Below, one piece after another: positions 50,601 through 59,343 of a stretch of 64,000 nucleotides of DNA (within the stretch, counting starts at the first letter, position 1; every line of letters starts with the position of its first letter). This stretch comes from Limosilactobacillus sp. (GTDB lineage Bacteria > Bacillota > Bacilli > Lactobacillales > Lactobacillaceae), in contig JAUMUE010000003.1 of assembly GCA_030530845.1 (NCBI GenBank), positions 1 through 64,000 of the forward strand. The letters run 5' to 3'. A program made the position numbers and the translations under genes. The notes below the pieces were generated by a model that saw only the letters and a program-made list of their open reading frames with translations, did no database searches and was not told where the DNA came from.

Positions 50601-51190
50601 TATTTATTCTCCTCTTGCTCTTCTAATTGTGGATGGAAGTAGTGATTACGACAGACGGGGTAGTATGACTCGTTGCCCCCGATTTGGATCTGTTCGCCAT
50701 CGTAAACCGGCTTGCCATCGTGAATCCGTAAGTTCATCGTCGCCTTGTGTGGACAGAACCAGCAGATTGTCTTCATTTCCTCGATCTTGTCGGCATAGAT
50801 CAACAGGTACTTGGAACCCTCGAACAACTCGTTTCGAAAGTCGTTCTTCAGTCCAAATGCCATGACCGGAATGTTGAGTTCGTCAACGATCTTGATCAGT
50901 TGTAAAACATGCCGCTTTTGGAGGAATTGGGACTCGTCAATCAAGACACAGTAGACTTTGTGGTCGATGTTTTTGACGTATTCGTAAACATCGGTGTCTT
51001 CCATAATTGGCTGCACCTTACGTGAGAGTCCGATCCGACTAGCAATCACCCCTTGGCCAGAACGGGTATCAACTCCACTGGTCATTAAAACAACGGGCTT
51101 GCCCTGTTCCTCGTAGTTATGCGCTACCTTGAGGATGTCAATCGACTTACCCGAGTTCATCGCACCATATTTGAAAAATAACTGTGCCAA
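50600..51190 (-). CDS. tdk: Thymidine kinase
   Basis: Salvage kinase of 196 aa with P-loop GAMNSGKS and a C-terminal zinc site (CWFC ... CRNH). The start is a TTG at 51190 ([16 protein letters not shown]), 9 nt after AAGGAG. An in-frame ATG nine codons upstream has no ribosome-binding site and lies only a few bases from the predicted transcription start. First gene of tdk-prfA-prmC-tsaC. Confidence 0.95.
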   Translation of the reverse strand: MAQLFFKYGAMNSGKSIDILKVAHNYEEQGKPVVLMTSGVDTRSGQGVIASRIGLSRKVQPIMEDTDVYEYVKNIDHKVYCVLIDESQFLQKRHVLQLIKIVDELNIPVMAFGLKNDFRNELFEGSKYLLIYADKIEEMKTICWFCPHKATMNLRIHDGKPVYDGEQIQIGGNESYYPVCRNHYFHPQLEEQEENK

Positions 51191-51226
51191 TTGTGATTGC
51201 TCCTTTTTTTTCGTCATAGTAATAAT

Positions 51227-51255
51227 ATTATATCGGAAAGAACCGTTCTTTTAAA
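51227..51255 (-). promoter_or_regulatory. Promoter of tdk-prfA-prmC with palindrome in spacer
   Basis: Minus-strand TTTAAA (51250-51255), 17-bp spacer, TATAAT (51227-51232). The spacer is largely filled by a perfect 15-nt palindrome, AAAGAAC-N-GTTCTTT (51237-51251). Confidence 0.7.
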
Positions 51256-51292
51256 TAGTCCAGTTCACCGCCCTCCATTCTATACGATTCAT

Positions 51293-51321
51293 TTGGATTT
51301 TTCTAACTAAAAGTGTAGAAT
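51293..51321 (+). promoter_or_regulatory. Promoter of murT-gatD
   Basis: TTGGAT (51293-51298), 17-bp spacer, TAGAAT (51316-51321); about 40 bp before murT. Confidence 0.65.
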
Positions 51322-51361
51322 TAGGTGATATTTATATTGTGACATGAAAGGAGTCAGTGAC

Positions 51362-52699
51362 ATGTCAATTCGTAGTTCAGTTGCCGGTACACTCGGCCGG
51401 TCTAGCTACTGGTTCCTCCACCGTTTCTTCAAGGGTGGTAGTTCGCTGCCGGGTAAGCTTGCACTTGCAATCGACCCCGAAATCTTAAAATCATTTAGTA
51501 AAAAATACGACCTGGTAATCGTAACGGGTACGAACGGGAAGACCTTGACAACCGCATTGAGCGTACGCGTGATGCAAAGAAAGTTCGACCACGTCCTCAC
51601 CAACCCCACCGGTTCTAATATGGAACAAGGGATTGTTACGACCATGATCACCGCCCCACGTCCTAACAAGAAGGGCTTAGCGGTACTGGAAGTCGACGAA
51701 GCAAACGTGGTAAAGGTGGCTAAGTACATCAAGCCAGTCGCATTTGTCTTCACGAACATCTTCAGAGACCAGATGGATCGTTATGGTGAAATTTACACGA
51801 CCTACAAGAAGATCCTTGACGGCGTGCGGTTGGCACCAGAAGCAACTATCATCGCAAATGGTGATTCACAACTCTTCAACACTGAAGACCTGCCAAACCC
51901 AATTGTCTACTACGGATTCGATCACGAACACCTGCCTGCGTTTGACGCTCCTGCTAACACTGACGGACTACTCTGTCCCAAGTGCCAACACATTCTCAAG
52001 TACCACATGCGGACCTACGCGGGACTGGGTGACTACTTCTGTCCAAACTGTGGATTCCACCGCCCTGAATTGACCCATGCAGTAACGAAGATTGTCGAAC
52101 AAACTCCAACCTCATCAACCTTTGAGATTGACGGTCACGAATTCACAATCGGCGTTGGTGGTACTTACAACATCTACAACGCCCTGGCAGCCTACTCACT
52201 CGGTCGCCACTTCGACATTGCGCCGGAAGACATCAAGAAGGCCTTTGAAAATGATGAACGGGTTTTTGGTCGCCAAGAAGTGATCGATATCGACGGCAAG
52301 CAAGTTACCATGATCCTGGTTAAGAACCCGGTTGGACTCAACCAAGTACTTGATATGATTGCTACTGACAAGGAACCATTCAGTCTTGGATTCCTCCTCA
52401 ACGCAAATTACGCTGACGGGATCGACACTTCCTGGATTTGGGACGGTGACTTTGAACAGTTCACTCACAATGATGTTCGTCAATACTTCACTGGTGGTGA
52501 ACGCTACAAGGATATTTCCACCCGTCTGACCATGGCCGGTATTGATGACTTATGGGAAGAACCAAGTCTGGAAAAGGTTGTCGAAAAGATCAAGGACCTG
52601 CCTACCAAGCGCGTCTACCTTCTCGCAACCTATACGGCGGTTCTCCAAGTCCGCAAGCTCTTGGCAGAAAAGAACTACATCAAGGGAGGTATGGACTAA
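51362..52699 (+). CDS. murT: Lipid II isoglutaminyl synthase, MurT subunit
   Basis: With GatD, amidates the D-Glu of lipid II. The 445-aa protein has a Mur-ligase ATP domain (GTNGKT near residue 60), a four-Cys zinc ribbon inserted near 205-228 (CPKC ... CPNC) and a C-terminal DUF1727 domain. The start at 51362 (MSIRSS) is 9 nt from AAAGGAG. It overlaps gatD as TAATG. Confidence 0.96.
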   Translation: MSIRSSVAGTLGRSSYWFLHRFFKGGSSLPGKLALAIDPEILKSFSKKYDLVIVTGTNGKTLTTALSVRVMQRKFDHVLTNPTGSNMEQGIVTTMITAPRPNKKGLAVLEVDEANVVKVAKYIKPVAFVFTNIFRDQMDRYGEIYTTYKKILDGVRLAPEATIIANGDSQLFNTEDLPNPIVYYGFDHEHLPAFDAPANTDGLLCPKCQHILKYHMRTYAGLGDYFCPNCGFHRPELTHAVTKIVEQTPTSSTFEIDGHEFTIGVGGTYNIYNALAAYSLGRHFDIAPEDIKKAFENDERVFGRQEVIDIDGKQVTMILVKNPVGLNQVLDMIATDKEPFSLGFLLNANYADGIDTSWIWDGDFEQFTHNDVRQYFTGGERYKDISTRLTMAGIDDLWEEPSLEKVVEKIKDLPTKRVYLLATYTAVLQVRKLLAEKNYIKGGMD

Positions 52700-53406
52700 T
52701 GGCTAAGTACCAACTCAAGCTCGCCCACTTATATGGGAATTTGTTGAACACGTACAGTGACGTCGGTAACATCATCGCCCTGCAATACTACGCAAAGCAA
52801 ATGGACGCCACAGTCGAACCGGAAATTGTCAGTATTGACGACCGATTCGACCCTGACGCCTATGACATCGCCCTCTTTGGTGGTGGACAGGACTACGAAC
52901 AATACGTGGTTTCTAAGGATCTGCCAAACAAGAAGGAAGCCTTCCGCAAGTTCATCGAAGACGGTAAGCCCCTCTTGGCCATCTGTGGTGGTTACCAACT
53001 GCTCGGTCACTACTACATCGGCGCCAATGGACAAAAGATCCCTGGACTCGGCTTGTTAGACCACTACACCCTGAGCCAGGACAACAACCGGTTCATCGGT
53101 AACATCACAATCAAGAACGAACAAACCGGCGAAGAATACCACGGTTTTGAAAACCACAACGGTCGGACATTCCTTGGAAAAGGCGAACGTCCACTCGGTA
53201 AGGTCATCTCCGGTCACGGTAACAACGGCGACGATGGTTCTGAAGGTGCGATCTACAAGGAAGTTTACTGCTCATACTTCCACGGACCAATCCTGACGAG
53301 AAACGGTGAAATTGCTAAACACCTCCTGTTGACGGCACTGAAGAACAAGTACCCTGACGCTGACTTCAGCGAACAAGAGGCATTAAAAATCAAACCTACA
53401 TTCTAA
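52699..53406 (+). CDS. gatD: Lipid II isoglutaminyl synthase, glutaminase subunit GatD
   Basis: Class I glutamine amidotransferase-like protein of 235 aa, with the nucleophile Cys96 in LLAICGGYQLL and a later His in YFHGP. It provides ammonia to MurT. GGGAGG lies just upstream; the ATG is coupled to the murT stop. An in-frame extension inside murT is not used. Confidence 0.96.
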   Translation: MAKYQLKLAHLYGNLLNTYSDVGNIIALQYYAKQMDATVEPEIVSIDDRFDPDAYDIALFGGGQDYEQYVVSKDLPNKKEAFRKFIEDGKPLLAICGGYQLLGHYYIGANGQKIPGLGLLDHYTLSQDNNRFIGNITIKNEQTGEEYHGFENHNGRTFLGKGERPLGKVISGHGNNGDDGSEGAIYKEVYCSYFHGPILTRNGEIAKHLLLTALKNKYPDADFSEQEALKIKPTF

Positions 53407-53444
53407 AAAATGCGGTGCAGAAACCAATCTGCATCGCATTTTTC
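53404..53444. terminator. Bidirectional terminator between gatD and argR
   Basis: Stem AAAAATGCGGTGCAGA with CTGCATCGCATTTTT; A and T runs on both sides serve both converging genes. Confidence 0.88.
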
Positions 53445-53902
53445 TATCTCATGTGTTCTTTAATTATGTCGCGAACTGCTTGGGCGTCAGCAGGCGTCTT
53501 GCTAATAATGATCATTGTGTCATTACCGGCGATTGTCCCGACCACTGTTGGCAAGTCCATTTCATCGATGGTTCCAGCTAAAATGGTGGCGTATGAGGAG
53601 TTGGCCTCCGTCTTCACAACGTTCATGAATTGAACCTGATCAACTGCGACCACGTTATTTTCAATCATTTGGTATAAACGCTCGAAGTCTTGTGATTTTT
53701 TCTGTTGCAATTGGACATAGTAGGTATGACCGTTGCCATCACTCGCCTTGACGATGTTCATGATTCGAACATCGCGTGAGACCGTCGCTTGAGTAGTTTC
53801 ATATCCCGCCTCATTTAGCATCTGCAAAATCTCATCTTGCTTCTCGATCCGGTTTTCGTTCACCAGTTGGACAATGTAATTACGTCGTTTTTTACGATCC
53901 AT
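53444..53902 (-). CDS. argR: Arginine repressor ArgR
   Basis: A 152-aa regulator with the N-terminal winged helix ending in QATVSRDVR and a C-terminal oligomerisation domain. The arginine-binding motif reads GTIAGNDT, where the classical motif is GTIAGDDT, so one Asp is Asn. Lactobacilli often have two ArgR paralogues with such differences. Two ARG boxes in its own promoter suggest autoregulation. Confidence 0.94.
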   Translation of the reverse strand: MDRKKRRNYIVQLVNENRIEKQDEILQMLNEAGYETTQATVSRDVRIMNIVKASDGNGHTYYVQLQQKKSQDFERLYQMIENNVVAVDQVQFMNVVKTEANSSYATILAGTIDEMDLPTVVGTIAGNDTMIIISKTPADAQAVRDIIKEHMR

Positions 53903-53925
53903 CTCACTTGCCTCCCTTCATACTC

Positions 53926-53963
53926 ATTCCATATTTATACATTTTTTTGCATTTATAATCATC
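53926..53963 (-). promoter_or_regulatory. Tandem ARG boxes at the argR promoter
   Basis: Two 18-bp sites (53926-53943, 53946-53963) match TNTGNAT-W4-ATNCANA with few mismatches. Their centres are 20 bp apart, the helical spacing at which one ArgR hexamer binds. The second box overlaps the -10. Confidence 0.65.
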
Positions 53964-53988
53964 TTATCATTGTCGATTCATTTGTCAA
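53961..53988 (-). promoter_or_regulatory. Promoter of argR
   Basis: Minus-strand TTGACA (53983-53988), 16-bp spacer, TAAGAT (53961-53966). Confidence 0.7.
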
Positions 53989-54033
53989 TTCACGTGGTTA
54001 AGCCATTTCGCATTTTCACAAAATGAATAAAAA

Positions 54034-55053
54034 TTAATTTTCGAGTTCATTTAGGTAGGTTGCAAAAATCTCATCACGCATATCCAGGTACTTCTGATTT
54101 TTGGCAGTTGGGTGAACCCGATTCGTCAGCACAACCATCCCCGCATCCCGTTCACGGTCCAAAATCAGCCAGGTGCCGGTAAATCCCGTGTGGCTGATCA
54201 AGTAATGCGGAGCGTCGCCGCGTGAATGGAGGAGTTTCCAGCCAAGTGACCGGCTGTGTTCACCAGGTATCGGCGTCTGGTCAGAGAAAAACTCGTCAAT
54301 CGTCTCCTTCGTCAATAATCCCCCGAGCCGGTCTTCAATCAGCGTGTGGCAATACTTAGCCAGATCGTCGAGAGTCGCAAACATCCCCGCACAGCCACAG
54401 TGCTCGCCCAGGATATACGCCTTGGGATCGTGCACAGTACCACGGATTAGTCCCCGCTTGGATTGGACCTCAGTTGGAACACAATCAGCAGGGTCAGGCG
54501 CAAAGGTCGCACCATCCATCCCCAGTGGCCACAATACACGCTCCGTGATCACCTCTTGGACCGGCTTGTCGCAGATTGCTTCGATAATCCAACCGAGGTA
54601 GAGGTAGTTGACGTCGGCGTAACGGATCTGGCGGTTGAATGCGGAGTTAACTGACATTTGGGTCAAGAAGGCCTGCTTAAGTTGATCCGCCGGCAGTTCG
54701 TCACGGTGTGGAATGTAGCCAGCGATCCCGGAAGTATGGGTCAGCAGGTTACGCACCGTGGGCCGGTCGTCAGAGAATTCTGGCAAGAACTGTTTGACCG
54801 GATCATCAAGGTCGAGTTTGCCCTCTTGCTTCAGCATTGCGATCACCGGAACAGTCCCGATCACCTTCGTCAGTGACGCCAAATCGTACTTCATCCCCGG
54901 CTCCAGATGTTCTGGAAATGGCCGCGTCTGTGACAGCCCGCGCACCTGGCGAATTTCCTCCCCGCCCTCAAAAATCAGGTAGGAGATCCCCGGTACGGTG
55001 CCCGTGTCGACCATCGATTCAAGCTGTGCAATTGTATGTGAATATTTCTTCAT
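54034..55053 (-). CDS. Serine hydrolase, beta-lactamase/esterase family
   Basis: A 339-aa protein of the class C beta-lactamase/PBP4*/esterase fold. It has SxxK as SLTK (Ser60, Lys63), a YxD-type second motif (YADVNY) and HTG in ISHTGFTGT. No signal peptide is visible, so a cytoplasmic esterase or peptidase role is more likely than drug resistance. Between argR and an ABC exporter. Confidence 0.85.
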   Translation of the reverse strand: MKKYSHTIAQLESMVDTGTVPGISYLIFEGGEEIRQVRGLSQTRPFPEHLEPGMKYDLASLTKVIGTVPVIAMLKQEGKLDLDDPVKQFLPEFSDDRPTVRNLLTHTSGIAGYIPHRDELPADQLKQAFLTQMSVNSAFNRQIRYADVNYLYLGWIIEAICDKPVQEVITERVLWPLGMDGATFAPDPADCVPTEVQSKRGLIRGTVHDPKAYILGEHCGCAGMFATLDDLAKYCHTLIEDRLGGLLTKETIDEFFSDQTPIPGEHSRSLGWKLLHSRGDAPHYLISHTGFTGTWLILDRERDAGMVVLTNRVHPTAKNQKYLDMRDEIFATYLNELEN

Positions 55054-55072
55054 CGTCTGACCTTCTTAAATC

Positions 55073-55111
55073 AAAAATGCTGTCGTAGAAGTCTATTCTA
55101 CCACAGCATTA
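55073..55111. terminator. Terminator after the ABC exporter genes
   Basis: Stem AATGCTGTCGTAGA with TTCTACCACAGCATT (one mismatch as G-U) flanked by A/T runs; mainly ends minus-strand transcripts. Confidence 0.82.
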
Positions 55112-55115
55112 TTTT

Positions 55116-56951
55116 TTAGATTTGGTTTCCGAGGAACTGACTGTTGTATAAGTCCGCGTAGAATCCGTTTTGGGCCATCAATTCGTCGTGGTTACCGGTT
55201 TCGATAATTTGACCGTGGTTAACCACCACAATTTGTTCGGCGCTACGGATGGTTGACAGACGGTGTGCAACCACGAAGCTTGTCCGATCCTTCTTCAAAT
55301 CATTCATCGCTGATTGGATCAGAGCTTCAGTCCGCGTATCAACGGAACTAGTGGCTTCATCCAAAATCAGAATTTCAGGGTTAGCCAGGAACGCCCGCGC
55401 AATCGTTAGGAGTTGGCGTTGTCCTTGTGAAATATTAGAAGCAGATTCGTTCAAGACAGTATCGTAACCGTCTGGAAGTTCACGGATGAAGCTGTCGGCA
55501 TAGGCCATCTTGGCAGCTGCGTAGACCTCTTCTTCGGTAGCATCTTCACGACCGTACTTGATGTTGTCGTAGATCGTACCGGTGAACAACCAGGTATCCT
55601 GGAGCACCATCCCGATATGTTCACGCAGGTCATCGTGTGTCAACGTCCGCGTGTCTTGCCCATCCAGGTAAATGTTACCGCCTTGAATTTCGTAGAAGCG
55701 TTCCAGCAAGTTAATGATCGTTGTCTTCCCAGAACCAGTTGGACCAACGATGGCAACCATGTGATTCTTCGGTGCCTTCAAGTTGAAGTTTTGGATCAGT
55801 GGTTCATCGCCGTAGCTAAAGTCAACGTTCTTAAATTCAATCTTTGGCACTGGCTCACTCGTTGCAGGCGCAATCGTTTGTGGAGTATCATCCATTTCTT
55901 CGGCGTCGAGGACTTCAAAAATCCGTTCCGCGGAAGCAACAGTTTGTTGGATGGTACTAGACAAGTTAGCAATCTGGGTGATTGGTTGTGAGAATTGGTT
56001 GGTATATTGGAAGAAGGCTTGGACGTTACCAATTGTGATGTTACCGTGGATAACTTCATATGCTCCGGCGACGGCAACTAAGAGGTAACCGAGGTTCCGG
56101 GTGAAGTTCATCATTGGAAACATCAGGACAGAGAAGAATTGCGCTTTCCAAGATGCTTGGTAGTATTCATGATTCTTCTTGGCGAATTCCTTTTCTTCCT
56201 CTTCTTCCTTATTGAAAGTCCGGACAATCGTGTGACCGGAGTAAGTTTCTTCGACCTGGCCGTTGATCTTACCAAGGGCTGCTTGTTGGCGTCCAAATAG
56301 GCGTTGAGCAGTTGGCGCAATAAAGGCAACGATGAAGAGTGAGACCGGAATCATCACTAGCGCAACCAGGGTCAGTTGCCAACTAATCGTCAGCATGATT
56401 CCCAACACACCAACGAAGGTTACGACACTGGTAACGATTTGGATCAGACTTTGCTGGAGGGTTCCGGCGATGTTATCCATATCGTTGACCATCCGACTCA
56501 TGATGTCACCATGGCTGTGGGTGTCGTAGAACTTCACGGGTACGCGCGCCAGCTTTTCTTTCAAGTCTTGACGCAAGTTGTAGACCACCCGTTGTGAAAT
56601 CCGCGTCATCACAATCTGTTGCACAAAGCTAAACAGACCGGAGAAGACGTACAGCAGGATAACGATGATCCCAATATGGTAAATCTTCGTGAAGTCGATT
56701 GGTAACTTGGTCAGGTGTTGACCCATCTTCATTTGGGCAAACCCCTTCATAGCACCTTCGTAAATCGTCGTGGTGGCTTCCCCTAAAATCTTTGGTGCGA
56801 GAATCGATAAGACCACCGATCCGACCGCTAAGAGCATGGAGATAATGACACCGACTGACCATGGGCGAAGGTATGAAATTAAACGTTTCGTGGTTGGCCA
56901 GAAATTCTTGGCTTTACTAATCTTCTTTGGTCCGTGATGCACGTTCTTCAT
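55116..56951 (-). CDS. Heterodimeric ABC exporter, canonical-ATPase half
   Basis: Membrane domain of about six helices plus ATPase, about 611 aa. It has Walker A GPTGSGKTT, Walker B LILDEATSSVD with catalytic Glu, but a degenerate signature ISQGQRQ. Pairing with the upstream gene gives one canonical and one degenerate ATP site, as in LmrCD and BmrCD drug exporters. An in-frame TTG at 56978 would add 9 residues; ATG 56951 follows AGGAAGGGG closely, so the start is uncertain. It overlaps the upstream gene. Confidence 0.9.
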   Translation of the reverse strand: MKNVHHGPKKISKAKNFWPTTKRLISYLRPWSVGVIISMLLAVGSVVLSILAPKILGEATTTIYEGAMKGFAQMKMGQHLTKLPIDFTKIYHIGIIVILLYVFSGLFSFVQQIVMTRISQRVVYNLRQDLKEKLARVPVKFYDTHSHGDIMSRMVNDMDNIAGTLQQSLIQIVTSVVTFVGVLGIMLTISWQLTLVALVMIPVSLFIVAFIAPTAQRLFGRQQAALGKINGQVEETYSGHTIVRTFNKEEEEEKEFAKKNHEYYQASWKAQFFSVLMFPMMNFTRNLGYLLVAVAGAYEVIHGNITIGNVQAFFQYTNQFSQPITQIANLSSTIQQTVASAERIFEVLDAEEMDDTPQTIAPATSEPVPKIEFKNVDFSYGDEPLIQNFNLKAPKNHMVAIVGPTGSGKTTIINLLERFYEIQGGNIYLDGQDTRTLTHDDLREHIGMVLQDTWLFTGTIYDNIKYGREDATEEEVYAAAKMAYADSFIRELPDGYDTVLNESASNISQGQRQLLTIARAFLANPEILILDEATSSVDTRTEALIQSAMNDLKKDRTSFVVAHRLSTIRSAEQIVVVNHGQIIETGNHDELMAQNGFYADLYNSQFLGNQI

Positions 56952-58677
56952 CCCCTTCCTGAATTTGTGATTCGACAATTTGTTGGTAAGTCTTATTCGT
57001 AGCTTTCAATTCTTGGTGCGTGCCTTGACCGACAACCTGTCCTTCATCTAATACGATGATTTGGTCAGCATCCGCAACGGTAGAAACACGCTGTGCGACA
57101 ATCACAGTAACGGCCTGCTTGATCTTCTCGTCTTGGCGTAAGGCTAAACGCAATTCTGCATCGGTCTTGAAGTCCAAGGCGGAGAAGGAGTCATCGAAAA
57201 TGTAGACAGACGCTGGCTTAATGATCGTCCGCGCAATCGCTAACCGTTGACGTTGACCACCAGAGAAGTTGCTCCCGTTTTGTTCCACGAGCGCATCGAG
57301 TCCACCGGCTTCCTTCACAAAGTCTGCGGATTGGGCAACTTCCAGCGCGTGCCACATGTCTTCATCAGTTGCGTTTTCGTTACCGAATTGGAGGTTAGAA
57401 CGAATCGTACCGGAGAAGAGCACCGCCTTTTGTTGGGTAATGGAGATTTGGCTGTGAAGGTCATGAAGGCTCAGCTTGTCGATTGTTTGACCGTTGACCT
57501 TGATCTCACCGCTTTCAATATTAAAAAGCCGTGGAATCAGGTTGACCAAAGTAGATTTACCTGACCCGGTCCCACCAATGATAGCCAGGGTTTGACCAGC
57601 CTTGATATCGAAGTTGACGTCTTCTAAGGCCAGCTTTTCAGCCCCCTCATAGCGGAAGTTCACGTGGTCAAATTCCAGACTAGCATCATTACCTTCTTGG
57701 AGTTCTTCACGTTGGTCATCTGGTAAGTTATCAACAGAAATAGCACTATCGAGAACTTCATTGACCCGGACAGCCGCAGCGGATGCACGTGGCACAAAGA
57801 CGAAAATCATGGAAAGCATCATGAAGCTAAACATGATTTGGGCTGCGTAAGTCATAAAGGCGATCAGGTTACCGATTTGCATTGACATATCCGCAATCAG
57901 GTGGCTACCGATCATGATAATGCCAACGTTGGTCAAACTCAGGATCAAAGTCATCACTGGGAAGAGGAAGGAAACCATTGTAAAGGCCTTAATACCAGTT
58001 GCCGTGTAATCTTCGTTGGCGGCTTGGAAACGGGTCTGTTCACGCTTTTCTTCGCGGAATGCCCGGATAACCCGTACACCAGTAAGCCCTTCACGGAAAA
58101 TTAGGTTGATCTGATCCGTCTTCTTTTGGATGCTCTTGAATAATGGCACGGCAAAGTACATTACCCCACCGACCACGATTGCCAGAATTGGTAAACTTAC
58201 CAAGAAAACCCGGGTCAGTCGTGGTTCACGAATGTAAGCAAGCACACAGGCTGCAATCAGCATAATTGGTGCCTGCAACATCATCCGGAGTACTTGGACC
58301 ATCACGTTTTGGATCTGTACAATATCGTTGGTGGAGCGGGTAATTAATGAAGAATCACCGAACTCATCAATTTCCTTGCTTGAGAAACGCAGGACCTTGT
58401 GGAAGATCTGTTGGCGTAACTTTTCACCGACCTTCATCGCTTGGGTGGAGGCGAAGTATACGTTAATTCCGGACGCAAGCAGCCCAAACAAAGCAACGAC
58501 CATCATGTAAATACCGTCACGCTTTACGTATGCCATGTCTTGACTCACGATCCCCTTGTCAACCAGCTCTGACGTAATGGTTGGCAAGTACAAATCACAC
58601 GCAACTTGAATGACTAAAAACAGAACGGCGAGCCCTGTTGCCCACCAGTTCAGGTTTTTCTTTGCGATTTTAATCAA
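56917..58677 (-). CDS. Heterodimeric ABC exporter, degenerate-ATPase half
   Basis: A 586-aa ABC exporter half with six membrane helices, Walker A GGTGSGKST, canonical signature FSGGQRQR and Walker B IFDDSFSALD, where Asp replaces the catalytic Glu. This is the LmrC/BmrC type. It overlaps marR by 8 bp. Multidrug or antimicrobial export is inferred from family and MarR control. Confidence 0.92.
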   Translation of the reverse strand: MIKIAKKNLNWWATGLAVLFLVIQVACDLYLPTITSELVDKGIVSQDMAYVKRDGIYMMVVALFGLLASGINVYFASTQAMKVGEKLRQQIFHKVLRFSSKEIDEFGDSSLITRSTNDIVQIQNVMVQVLRMMLQAPIMLIAACVLAYIREPRLTRVFLVSLPILAIVVGGVMYFAVPLFKSIQKKTDQINLIFREGLTGVRVIRAFREEKREQTRFQAANEDYTATGIKAFTMVSFLFPVMTLILSLTNVGIIMIGSHLIADMSMQIGNLIAFMTYAAQIMFSFMMLSMIFVFVPRASAAAVRVNEVLDSAISVDNLPDDQREELQEGNDASLEFDHVNFRYEGAEKLALEDVNFDIKAGQTLAIIGGTGSGKSTLVNLIPRLFNIESGEIKVNGQTIDKLSLHDLHSQISITQQKAVLFSGTIRSNLQFGNENATDEDMWHALEVAQSADFVKEAGGLDALVEQNGSNFSGGQRQRLAIARTIIKPASVYIFDDSFSALDFKTDAELRLALRQDEKIKQAVTVIVAQRVSTVADADQIIVLDEGQVVGQGTHQELKATNKTYQQIVESQIQEGDEERASRTKED

Positions 58678-59122
58678 AGTGCTTTTCTCCCTTCTTCATT
58701 TCTGCGAGTTGTTCACGCATCTTTTGAATAACATTAATTACTGTCTGCTGTTCTTCTTCAGAGACGTTGGTAAGGAGCTTATCTTGGAACTCTCTTCTCC
58801 CCTTGAGCTGTTTCTTGTAGAGTTCTTGTCCTTTTTCAGTTAAATTCACTCGGAGAACTCGGCGGTCAGATTCATCCCTGCCTCGCACGACAATCTCACT
58901 CTTTTCCATCCGATCAAGCGATTCACTAATTGAAGCGGGCTTGATCTTAGCTAAATTGGAAAGTTCACGTTGGGAAACGTTGGGATTTGTTGCAAGAATG
59001 TGAAGTAACATCCCCTGTCCACGGAATGAAACCTTATCCTTATCAACACACTCAGCTGCGAAATTTCTCAACTCCGACCCAAACGCCATTGCTTGTTGAA
59101 AGAACTTTTCCTCAGTATTCAT
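58670..59122 (-). CDS. MarR family transcriptional regulator
   Basis: A 150-aa winged-helix regulator with the recognition region VSQRELSNLAKIKPASISESL and wing SEIVVRGRDESDRRVLRVNLT. It is the first gene of the exporter operon and probably represses it. An inverted repeat lies between its -10 and ribosome-binding site. Confidence 0.93.
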   Translation of the reverse strand: MNTEEKFFQQAMAFGSELRNFAAECVDKDKVSFRGQGMLLHILATNPNVSQRELSNLAKIKPASISESLDRMEKSEIVVRGRDESDRRVLRVNLTEKGQELYKKQLKGRREFQDKLLTNVSEEEQQTVINVIQKMREQLAEMKKGEKHFD

Positions 59123-59154
59123 AGGCTTTTCACCTCTTTATCGAAATTAGTTAG

Positions 59155-59186
59155 GTGCTTAATAATTAGGTACTTGACGAAGTATA
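59155..59186 (-). promoter_or_regulatory. MarR operon promoter and candidate operator
   Basis: Minus-strand TATACT (59181-59186) is followed by a 19-bp imperfect palindrome, GTACCTAAT-T-ATTAAGCAC (59155-59173), covering the expected start site. The MarR protein probably binds here. Confidence 0.55.
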
Positions 59187-59228
59187 GCACCGAAAGTTAT
59201 TAAGAAAATATCAAGATTGTTAATAAAT

Positions 59229-59269
59229 TGTAACAGACTGTTACATTTATATTTCAATTGGATTACAAT
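59229..59269 (+). promoter_or_regulatory. Promoter of the lipoprotein gene with palindromic operator
   Basis: TTACAT (59241-59246), 17-bp spacer, TACAAT (59264-59269). A perfect palindrome, TGTAACAG-A-CTGTTACA (59229-59245), overlaps the -35. Confidence 0.7.
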
Positions 59270-59343
59270 AAGAGTGTAAAGAAAATATAAATAAATTATT
59301 CCTAACCAAAAAAGAATAATTAGGGAGACTGGGGGTTGTAATT

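Noticed and set aside
54034..55053. Beta-lactam resistance gene
   Set aside because: SxxK and HTG motifs are shared with esterases and D-aminopeptidases, and no export signal is present.
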